A stretch of DNA of 22,425 bases from a virus. Numbering within the stretch: the stretch's first letter is position 1; the number at the start of each line of letters is the position of its first letter. A program made the translations under genes and the position numbers. The stretch lies in the IMG/VR virus record IMGVR_UViG_3300024999_000430, positions 1 through 22,425 of that record, one strand, 5' to 3'. The notes below the pieces were generated by a model, which was given only the letters and a program-made list of their open reading frames with translations, did not search any database and was not told the DNA's origin. Positions 16,570 through 21,899 of the stretch are shown piece after piece.

Positions 16570-17643
16570 ATGAATAAAAAAAGAACGCACGAGGAATTTT
16601 TGAAATTAGTTTATGATAAAGTTGAAGATGAATACACAGTATTAACTCCATATATAGATGCTTTATCCCATGTTCAAATGAGACATAATTGTGAAGAGTG
16701 TAATAATAATGAATTTCCAATAACCCCTGCACATTTCTTAGATAAAAGTAGAGGAAGAAGATGTCCAATATGTTCTCAAACGATTAGTATTAGAAAACGC
16801 ACAAGAACTCAAGAAAAATTCGAAAAAGAAATATACGATTTAGTGGGTGAAGAATATAGCGTTGTTGGAAATTATACAAAAGCAAAAGATAAAATAGAAA
16901 TAAGACATAATAAATGTTTAGACGGTAAAAGTCATCAATGGTCTTTAACACCGGATAATTTTTTATCTAAAGGTGAACGATGTCCTAAATGTGCAGAAAT
17001 ACTAAGAAGGCAAAAAAGAACAAAAGAACATGATAAATATGTTCAAGAAGTATTTGAATTGGTTGGAAAAGAATATACTGTAGAAAGTGAATATACTAAC
17101 GCAAAAACATATATTCAAATACATCATGCTCTATGTCACAGTACATATCCAATTATACCAGACAGCTTTTTATCAGGTACTAGGTGTCCAATTTGTATGG
17201 AATCATCTAAAGGCGAAAAAAGATTAGATGTTAATTTAGTTAAAAATAATTGGATTAAACTTAACCAAAAAGAATTTGAAAAATTAAGTGAAAATGATAA
17301 ATTCAATATAAAATATTTTATTCCGCAGAAAAAGTTTAAAGGCCTTGTTGGTTTAAAAGGTGGTTTATTATCATATGATTTTTATCTACATAAATATAAT
17401 TTATTAATTGAGTTTCAAGGAGAGCAACATGAAAAATTTATAAAAAGATTTCATAAAACTGAAGAAGGTTTCCAAAAACAATTAGAACATGATCGTAGAA
17501 AAAGACAATATTGTTTAGATAATAATATTAATCTTTTAGAAATTTGGTATTACGATATTAAGATAACTGAACAAATCCTAGAATCAAAACTCCAAGAACT
17601 ATCTAACTTCCAACAAGATAGTTCTTGTCTTATTGCCAAATAA
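16570..17643 (+). CDS. Free-standing nuclease with three zinc-ribbon repeats and Vsr/EDxHD-like domain (probable homing endonuclease)
   Basis: A 357-residue protein. Residues 5-68, 79-141 and 150-209 are three copies of one ~63-residue module: 'RT..E', 'YTV...Y..A', an 'I.I.H' strand, 'P..FL..G.RCP.C'. Each ends in CPxC (C65/C68, C138/C141, C206/C209) with upstream His/Cys (H39 C41 C44; H113 C116; H185/H186 C189) that could complete zinc sites, so they are probably DNA-binding. The C-terminus is nuclease-like: D270 ('YDFYL'), E281 and H287 ('LLIEFQGEQH'), then D308 and K311, then 'NLLEIWYYD'. This resembles the Vsr-like EDxHD/PD-(D/E)XK nucleases of phage homing endonucleases and DUF723-type proteins. 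Start ATG 16570 has AAAGGA at 16553-16558. It is bounded by a terminator on the left and a hairpin in its own 3' end, with no clear promoter of its own. Such genes spread between phages by cutting alleles that lack them. The exact family is inferred. Confidence 0.72.
   Translation: MNKKRTHEEFLKLVYDKVEDEYTVLTPYIDALSHVQMRHNCEECNNNEFPITPAHFLDKSRGRRCPICSQTISIRKRTRTQEKFEKEIYDLVGEEYSVVGNYTKAKDKIEIRHNKCLDGKSHQWSLTPDNFLSKGERCPKCAEILRRQKRTKEHDKYVQEVFELVGKEYTVESEYTNAKTYIQIHHALCHSTYPIIPDSFLSGTRCPICMESSKGEKRLDVNLVKNNWIKLNQKEFEKLSENDKFNIKYFIPQKKFKGLVGLKGGLLSYDFYLHKYNLLIEFQGEQHEKFIKRFHKTEEGFQKQLEHDRRKRQYCLDNNINLLEIWYYDIKITEQILESKLQELSNFQQDSSCLIAK
17593..17632 (+). terminator. Terminator-like hairpin within the 3' end of the nuclease gene
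   Basis: CAAGAACTATCT (17593-17604) pairs perfectly over 12 bp with AGATAGTTCTTG (17616-17627) around an 11-nt loop, followed by TCTTAT. It lies inside the last codons of the nuclease ORF (stop at 17641-17643). The T tract is short, so it could instead protect the mRNA end or limit read-through. Confidence 0.5.
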
Positions 17644-17691
17644 ATCAACTTAATCAAACATAAATCTTAAAAAGGAGGTACAAAAATAATA

Positions 17692-18528
17692 ATGAATAAC
17701 ATAACATTTAACCGTTCAACCAACATCGTTACTGGTTTAAATCGTTCCCCACTCCCATACGAATTTCAAGTTCTCACACCATTCCCCATTACCCTATCAA
17801 AATCAATCCAAGAAAGTACAAATCAACAAATCCAAAAAACAAACTCAGAAAACCAACCTCTCTTCAAAGACAATATCCAAACAGATGAACAGGGAATAGA
17901 AATTTTTGATGAAGTAACAAATCCAACAAAAGTAATTTCAACTCAAATGGTAACAAATGAATATAAAATTGCCACAGATCAATATACCTCAGAAACAATT
18001 ATCAATGAATTAGGTGAGGAAGAAGAAATTCAAATTCCAATCTATACTACCATTTCTACTTCAAGTGAAATTCCATTAGAAACAATTGAATTAGAACCTG
18101 TATTAGTAGAAGAGTTTATAACTAAAACTTATAATTTAGAGAATGGATATATGAATTTTGATTATTATGAGGTATTAGAAGCAAAGAAAATAAGTATAAA
18201 TAATAATTCATTGACAAATTTATTTTTTATGGATGAAGATTTTCTCGGAAACGATTTAATCTTATCAAATTGCTCTATTGGAGACGGAATTTTAATTATC
18301 CACCCACAAGGAAGTGTTTCCACACCAATTCTATCACTCACAAAATCCACAAATATCATAGAAATATATCAAGAATCACAAAATGCTGGATTAATATTCT
18401 ATATCAATAATGTTGAAGTTACTAATAGCAGAGTAAAACTACCAACTCAAGTAAATCAAATTACCATTAAAGTATCAAATCCAACAAGTAAGAATCTTGA
18501 ACTCTATTGTTTAGGAGGGTTGATATAA
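17692..18528 (+). CDS. Phage protein of unknown function, probably tail/baseplate associated
   Basis: A 278-residue protein that I do not recognise. ATG 17692 follows AAAGGAGGT (17671-17679) by 12 nt. The first ~140 residues are polar and rich in T, E, Q and I with little predicted order; the middle is acidic ('NELGEEEEIQIPIYTT'). Residues ~150-278 look like a compact beta-sandwich ('GDGILIIHPQGSV', 'NIIEIYQESQNAGLIFYINN', 'QITIKVSNPTSKNLELYCLGG'), as in small carbohydrate-binding or head-fibre/baseplate domains. No signal peptide or membrane segment. Its stop is directly followed by the next ATG, so the pair is translationally coupled. The position after the receptor-binding gene suggests a virion accessory protein. 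The first ~200 nt use many C-ending codons, unlike the rest of the gene. Confidence 0.7.
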   Translation: MNNITFNRSTNIVTGLNRSPLPYEFQVLTPFPITLSKSIQESTNQQIQKTNSENQPLFKDNIQTDEQGIEIFDEVTNPTKVISTQMVTNEYKIATDQYTSETIINELGEEEEIQIPIYTTISTSSEIPLETIELEPVLVEEFITKTYNLENGYMNFDYYEVLEAKKISINNNSLTNLFFMDEDFLGNDLILSNCSIGDGILIIHPQGSVSTPILSLTKSTNIIEIYQESQNAGLIFYINNVEVTNSRVKLPTQVNQITIKVSNPTSKNLELYCLGGLI

Positions 18529-18864
18529 ATGGATGATTCAATTGATTTATGGTCAATTTTAGAGAAAGACTTAGAAAAAAGAACTGGCAGTTTAAGCAAG
18601 AATATTTCTTATCTCGAATACATGGTTGACATAACATCATTAATTTTAAGAGATATTATATCAACACTTCCACAAGAATCTATTACTTCTGAATTGCAAG
18701 CAAAATTAAATATATTAAATACAATCTTAGAACACTCTAGTATTAATTTAGATAATATCTTAAATAATCCATTAGAATCATGGAAAATTCAAGGGATTAT
18801 TGATCTTAAAGATATTAATACAGAGTTGCGACAGCTTTATTTATCAGCGAAATTAGGTATATAA
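18529..18864 (+). CDS. Small helical phage protein of unknown function
   Basis: A 111-residue protein that I do not recognise. It is acidic and almost wholly alpha-helical by pattern (leucine/isoleucine every three to four residues, e.g. 'YLEYMVDITSLILRDIISTLP', 'LQAKLNILNTILEHS'), with a lone tryptophan-bearing segment near residue 84. ATG 18529 abuts the TAA (18526-18528) of the preceding gene, and its ribosome binding site AGGAGGG (18513-18519) is inside that gene; the two are almost certainly co-expressed and may form a complex. No cysteine, no signal peptide and no clear membrane span. Confidence 0.7.
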   Translation: MDDSIDLWSILEKDLEKRTGSLSKNISYLEYMVDITSLILRDIISTLPQESITSELQAKLNILNTILEHSSINLDNILNNPLESWKIQGIIDLKDINTELRQLYLSAKLGI

Positions 18865-18867
18865 AAT

Positions 18868-19356
18868 ATGGATAATATCATTTTAAAACAAGGAGATATC
18901 CTAGCCTATAAAGGTGATAAAAATAGTCCCATAAGCGAAACTGTGAAGTTTATAACGAAGTCTCAATATTCTCACTTATGTTTATATATTTCTGATGATA
19001 ATGCCATAGAAGCAGATGGAATTAAAGGTGATATAGACTATGTAAATATAAACAATTACAAAGGAAGATTGGATGTCTATACTTGTCCATCACTAACAGA
19101 CTTACAACGTAAACAAATCTGTGATTATGCAATATCACGCATAGGGCAAAAATATGATTATGGTTTGTTGTTTTTTCTATTTTTGAAAAGGTTGTTCAAA
19201 TTTAGATTCAGATTAAGAGATAGAAAAACTGATATCTGCTCGGAACTTGTGAATGATTCATATACTAAATGTGGTTGTAAATTAGTTAAAAAGAAATATC
19301 CTTCACCACAGGAGGTTATTTCATCTGATTTACTTAAATTTAATGGGAGTTATTAA
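18868..19356 (+). CDS. Permuted papain-like (NlpC/P60-type, YiiX/C92-like) enzyme
   Basis: A 162-residue protein. 'KQGDILAYKGD', 'SETVKFITKSQYSHLCLYI' with H36, 'NAIEADG' with E48, 'IGQKYDYG' and 'DICSELV' with C124 follow the order of circularly permuted NlpC/P60 proteins (YiiX/YebB-like, peptidase C92). There the His precedes the Cys and the pair hydrolyses amide or thioester-type bonds in cell-wall peptides or lipid-linked substrates. Between D97 and C124 is a hydrophobic then arginine-rich stretch (LLFFLFLKRLFKFRFRLR) that could touch membrane. Start ATG 18868 lies 3 nt after the previous stop, with a weak AGG upstream. There is no signal peptide. Its place just before the endolysin suggests a lysis accessory or second wall-active enzyme; a virion-borne enzyme is also possible. 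The enzymatic target is inference. Confidence 0.72.
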   Translation: MDNIILKQGDILAYKGDKNSPISETVKFITKSQYSHLCLYISDDNAIEADGIKGDIDYVNINNYKGRLDVYTCPSLTDLQRKQICDYAISRIGQKYDYGLLFFLFLKRLFKFRFRLRDRKTDICSELVNDSYTKCGCKLVKKKYPSPQEVISSDLLKFNGSY

Positions 19357-19377
19357 TAATAATCAATATCTCCCATT
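19342..19377. terminator. Weak hairpin between the papain-like gene and the endolysin
   Basis: AATGGGAG (19342-19349) pairs with CTCCCATT (19370-19377), 8 bp, with a 20-nt loop; no proper T tract follows. It overlaps the stop region of the papain-like gene. The remainder of the gap up to 19457 is A-rich, without a convincing promoter. Confidence 0.3.
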
Positions 19378-19457
19378 TAAAACTTGATTTGCTAGGATTT
19401 GATTGGACAGGAAGAAAAATTAATAACAAATAAATAATAAAAGGTCGGTGTTTGTAA

Positions 19458-20306
19458 ATGTCAAAAGGCACGATTAATTTTGGGCACGGTAAAAAATCTG
19501 ATGGAACATTTGATCCAGGATCTATTGGTCAAACAGGACTTAGAGAATCAGATGTTGTAAGAGCAATTGGTTTAATAGTAGTTTCTGAATTACAAAGATT
19601 AGGTCATAATATAAATTCAATACAAAGTGGTGATTTATGGGCAGTTACAGATTCATCAAATAATTTTAAGTCAGAGTGGTTCATCAGCATACATAATAAT
19701 AGTTTTCATGACAAGACAGCAAATGGTATCGAGACACATGTGATTTCTTTAGGTTCTAATGCAGAAAAATTAGCAAAAGCAATTCAATCAAATTTAATAT
19801 CTTCTACAGGTCTTCGGGATAGGGGAATTAAGGTAACAAATTTATATGTAAATAAATACACCAAATGCCCTAGTTGTTTAGTTGAACTACCTTTTATTAG
19901 TAATCCTACAGAAGAAGCATTGTTAGGGAATCCTGAGTTTCAAAGGAAATGTGCAATTTCTATAGTAAAAGGGATTCAGCAATATCTTGGATTGGAATAT
20001 GTGGCAGAAAAGATTGTTCAATCAACAATAAATAATAATCAAGGAGTGAATGATATGTTAGATGTTTGTGTACTTTTATATTCAAAAGAAGATTATTGGA
20101 GTGGAACTGATGTAGCAGAAAAGAATGGTAATTGTGCTATTTTTATTAGACCTTCTGATAAAAGTGTACCTAAAGATGCTATGAATAGTAAGAAGTTGAT
20201 TGTAGTAGGTGGTTCAAAAACTGGACATAAAAACGAGTTGCTTCTGAGTGGAAATGATAAATACGATACGGCAAATAAAGTCCACAATTACCTTTTAGGT
20301 AAATAG
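19458..20306 (+). CDS. Endolysin: N-acetylmuramoyl-L-alanine amidase (Amidase_3) with CTP1L-like wall-binding domain
   Basis: A 282-residue protein. Residues ~3-180 are an Amidase_3 domain, a zinc enzyme cutting the MurNAc to L-Ala bond: 'FGHGKKSDGTFDPGSIG' (H10), 'GLRESDV' (E30), 'SIHNNS' (H79) and 'VELPFISN' (catalytic E143). The common Asp before the first Gly-His is Asn/Phe here. After an N-rich linker (~181-199), residues 200-282 form a small wall-binding domain whose pattern ('VLLYSKEDYWSGTDVAEK', 'KKLIVVGGSKTGHKNELL', 'YDTANKVHNYL') follows the C-terminal domain of clostridial endolysins such as CTP1L and CD27L. There is no signal peptide, so a holin is needed; one follows. TAA directly precedes ATG 19458, so no upstream start is possible. 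A strong internal ribosome site and ATG lie exactly at residue 200, predicting a separate binding-domain product. Confidence 0.9.
   Translation: MSKGTINFGHGKKSDGTFDPGSIGQTGLRESDVVRAIGLIVVSELQRLGHNINSIQSGDLWAVTDSSNNFKSEWFISIHNNSFHDKTANGIETHVISLGSNAEKLAKAIQSNLISSTGLRDRGIKVTNLYVNKYTKCPSCLVELPFISNPTEEALLGNPEFQRKCAISIVKGIQQYLGLEYVAEKIVQSTINNNQGVNDMLDVCVLLYSKEDYWSGTDVAEKNGNCAIFIRPSDKSVPKDAMNSKKLIVVGGSKTGHKNELLLSGNDKYDTANKVHNYLLGK
20041..20057 (+). promoter_or_regulatory. Internal ribosome binding site and in-frame start within the endolysin gene
   Basis: AAGGAGTGA (20041-20049) stands 8 nt, counted from AAGGAG, before an in-frame ATG at 20055 (Met200). Translation from it would give an 83-residue protein that is precisely the wall-binding domain (20055-20306). 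The site is better than the one serving the full-length start at 19458. Independent production of the binding domain is established for clostridial endolysins CTP1L and CD27L. Confidence 0.7.
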
Positions 20307-20360
20307 GAACTAAGATTTTCATCAATATTATTTATTTATTCAGTTGTCATATGTATAGGT

Positions 20361-20399
20361 GGCAGATATTTACTGAATTGCCCTCAGTTTTTATCTGCC
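20361..20399 (+). other. Long hairpin in the leader between endolysin and XhlA-like gene
   Basis: GGCAGATA (20361-20368) pairs with TATCTGCC (20392-20399), and inside it ACTGA (20372-20376) pairs with TCAGT (20384-20388). The two helices are separated by a symmetric TTT/TTT internal loop and capped by ATTGCCC. No T tract follows, so it is not a standard terminator. It could be a processing site, a stabiliser or part of a regulatory leader. Confidence 0.6.
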
Positions 20400-20400
20400 T

Positions 20401-20439
20401 AGACTACGACATTGTGAGTGAAGTAGTCTTACACACAAT
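20401..20439 (+). other. Possible H-type pseudoknot upstream of the XhlA-like gene
   Basis: AGACTAC (20401-20407) pairs with GTAGTCT (20423-20429). Within that loop ATTGTG (20411-20416) can pair with CACAAT (20434-20439) downstream, which is pseudoknot topology. The last stem ends 11 nt before the ribosome binding site AGGAGGG (20451-20457). Loop lengths (3, 6 and 4 nt) are possible but tight, so the two helices may instead be alternatives. Confidence 0.4.
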
Positions 20440-20466
20440 ATATCATAAAAAGGAGGGCAAAGTCAA

Positions 20467-20916
20467 ATGTCAATTGCGAAAGAGGTGTTAGAAATGAGTT
20501 TGGATGATAATGAAGTTAAGGAAATATTAGACGATCATGGAAACAGGATTATTAAATTAGAGATTGACACTGCCACAACTAAAGAAAAAATGTTTGGATT
20601 AGAAGAACAAGTTAAAGACATTAAAGGCACATTGGTAAGATTCGAGAACAATTATTTGCAGACAACAAGTTCAATGACTAATTTGATGACACAGCTCGTT
20701 TTAAACACTAGTAATAATAATACGGAAATAATTAAATCAAAAGATATTAAAGAAACAGAGATTACTAAGTCGGAAAACGTAAAAGATACTGAAATTATTA
20801 AAACAAAGGATAATAATAAAAAGGATATAATTATTAAGGTATTGGCTATTTTGGGAGCTTGTCTTGCAGGAATGTTCATGGCAAAGTATGGGGTAACTAT
20901 TCCTGCAATTATGTAA
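20467..20916 (+). CDS. XhlA-like (hemolysin/holin-associated) membrane protein
   Basis: A 149-residue protein. The N-terminal ~75 residues form a heptad-type coiled coil ('HGNRIIKLEIDTATTKEKMFGLEEQVKDIKGT' region). One membrane span lies at ~123-142 (IIIKVLAILGACLAGMFMA) with a short tail. This is the plan of XhlA, which works with the holin and amidase in host lysis. Between them, residues ~85-118 hold three near-copies of an 11-residue T-E-I-x-K-S/T-K/E-x unit, making the protein longer than usual XhlA (~90 residues). ATG 20467 has AGGAGGG (20451-20457) 9 nt upstream. A second in-frame ATG at 20494 (Met10) has GAGGTG (20482-20487) 6 nt upstream, so two forms differing by nine residues are possible. 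The holin gene follows after 29 nt. Confidence 0.72.
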   Translation: MSIAKEVLEMSLDDNEVKEILDDHGNRIIKLEIDTATTKEKMFGLEEQVKDIKGTLVRFENNYLQTTSSMTNLMTQLVLNTSNNNTEIIKSKDIKETEITKSENVKDTEIIKTKDNNKKDIIIKVLAILGACLAGMFMAKYGVTIPAIM

Positions 20917-20945
20917 AATAAATAAATTTAAGGAGAATGATTTAA

Positions 20946-21296
20946 ATGGATATTGCAACAGCATTACAAAGTTTTATGGTTTTAGGTACTTTAACCCTCG
21001 GAACCACACAAGTTTATAAAGAAGTAATCTCAGACAAGAATACACAAAAAGTTAGTGTGATTATTGCTATGATTTTAGCGTTAGTTACGGGGACTAGTAT
21101 TTTACAACCTTTAGGTTTTGTTCCGGCTACTAATTTTGTTGATTTAGTAAGTCAATTTAAAGTTGGATTTAATGTTTTATATTGGATTGCAGACATTGGT
21201 GTGACTGGGTTTTTAGCTAGTAAGGGGAGTAACTTTGCCATTGATTTGTTTAGTAAGAAAAATATAAATGAAAACAAAACAGAAAAAGTAGATTAA
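20946..21296 (+). CDS. Holin
   Basis: A 116-residue small membrane protein. Hydrophobic stretches at about residues 8-24 (weaker), 36-57 and 72-93 suggest two or three membrane spans, with a charged K/N/E-rich C-terminal tail (KKNINENKTEKVD), the common layout of holins. It would open the membrane on schedule to release the endolysin, which lacks a signal peptide. ATG 20946 has AAGGAG (20930-20935) 10 nt upstream. The gene is last in the lysis cluster endolysin, XhlA-like, holin, and is followed by a large inverted repeat. I do not assign it to a specific holin family; the call rests on size, topology and neighbours. Confidence 0.7.
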   Translation: MDIATALQSFMVLGTLTLGTTQVYKEVISDKNTQKVSVIIAMILALVTGTSILQPLGFVPATNFVDLVSQFKVGFNVLYWIADIGVTGFLASKGSNFAIDLFSKKNINENKTEKVD

Positions 21297-21335
21297 TATC
21301 ATCTACATAATAAAAACCAATAATTTCACAAATAT

Positions 21336-21418
21336 AAACACTCTCTAAGCGTTTAGAAAAGTCTCTACCATACAAACTTACACAACATCAATTCAAACAG
21401 CTTAGAGAGTGTTTTCTG
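21336..21418. terminator. 15-bp perfect inverted repeat with 49-nt loop, possible terminator of the late operon
   Basis: AAACACTCTCTAAGC (21336-21350) is repeated inverted as GCTTAGAGAGTGTTT (21400-21414), followed by TCTGTGG. It is the first structure after the holin and so may end the late transcript. The loop is unusually long for an intrinsic terminator, and its last ~35 nt contain no G and should be single-stranded. Other roles (paired protein sites, an sRNA) are possible. Confidence 0.5.
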
Positions 21419-21571
21419 TGGATATTAGATTATTGTGCGGCCTGAAAGTGTTGATATGATTGGGTTTTTTAGAGGTTGGAATTTACATTTTTTAAGAGTT
21501 AGTTCACTAAGGTCACATTGGGTGTAATTAATTTAAAATGCTAATTTTAATTGGATGGTTTAGATTGTTTT

Positions 21572-21607
21572 GAGAGGGATTTATGAGAATAAATTTCCTC
21601 TCTTTTA
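21572..21607 (+). terminator. Rho-independent terminator upstream of the 61-residue gene
   Basis: GAGAGG (21572-21577) with CCTCTC (21597-21602), then ATTTAT (21579-21584) with ATAAAT (21589-21594), capped by a GAGA loop and followed by TTTTATT. Compact and GC-based at the bottom, it is a convincing intrinsic terminator. An in-frame ATG at 21583 lies inside it, which argues against that codon as the start of the downstream gene. Confidence 0.7.
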
Positions 21608-21645
21608 TTATGTTTAAATTTAAATTTATTGAAGGAGGTGAGAGG

Positions 21646-21831
21646 ATGGAAAATGATTCAAAGGATAAATATGTTTACCTATATGATCTTGTTCAAGTAC
21701 AGTTCTATATTTCTAAAGGGAAAATGGTTAAGGATGTAGGAGTTCATTACGCAACAAAAAAGATGTGGCATAAATTTGATAGAAAAGAAACGGCAGACGT
21801 ATATGAACTGTGGAAAAATTATCAAAGATAA
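21646..21831 (+). CDS. Small phage protein, unknown (weakly DUF5659-like)
   Basis: A 61-residue protein. ATG 21646 follows a near-perfect AAGGAGGTGA (21632-21641), with GGAGG ending 7 nt before it; the longer frame from 21583 would begin inside the terminator hairpin. The sequence has the look of short phage proteins of the DUF5659 type: 'YLYDLVQVQFYISKGKMVKDVGVHY' followed by 'KKMWHKFDRKETADVYELW'. That is, a strand or helix ending in a '[LY]..G' turn and a closing 'F.R.E....' segment. Such proteins are common in accessory parts of Gram-positive phages, with no known role. No promoter of its own is evident directly upstream. Confidence 0.65.
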   Translation: MENDSKDKYVYLYDLVQVQFYISKGKMVKDVGVHYATKKMWHKFDRKETADVYELWKNYQR

Positions 21832-21839
21832 AAGTGAGT

Positions 21840-21867
21840 TTGATATAAATTTTAGTTATTTTATAAA
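21840..21867 (+). promoter_or_regulatory. Candidate sigma-A promoter of the antirepressor-like gene
   Basis: TTGATA (21840-21845), a 16-nt spacer, and TATAAA (21862-21867): five of six bases match in each box. The expected start of transcription is about 21874, 26 nt before ATG 21900. The surroundings are very A/T-rich, so chance matches are likely, but the spacing and position are good. Confidence 0.45.
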
Positions 21868-21899
21868 GAAATAAAATTTAAAGAAAGAAGGAATTAATA

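Larger units (their letters stand above)
21297..21645. other. Non-coding interval between holin and the 61-residue gene
   Basis: A stretch of 349 nt with no credible gene. It holds the 15-bp inverted repeat (21336-21414), an extended -10 candidate TGATATGAT (21452-21460) without a good -35 box, a 12-bp interrupted palindrome TTAGTTCACTAA (21499-21510), and a terminator (21572-21607). No tRNA and no obvious attachment core was seen. It appears to mark the end of the late region. Confidence 0.6.

Noticed and set aside
16346-16768. Minus-strand 140-codon open frame
   Set aside because: It overlaps the 3' end of the baseplate gene, a terminator and the clearly coding zinc-ribbon region on the other strand; no ribosome site and no recognisable domain.
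17633-17664. TTGCCA as a -35 box for a promoter before the 278-residue gene
   Set aside because: No TATAAT-like hexamer occurs at 15-19 nt spacing.
20722-20811. Short repeats that could suggest a CRISPR array
   Set aside because: They are in-frame 11-codon imperfect repeats within the XhlA-like coding sequence with no spacers.
21297-21645. tRNA gene or attachment site in the gap after the holin
   Set aside because: No cloverleaf-compatible segment and no repeated core sequence could be found.
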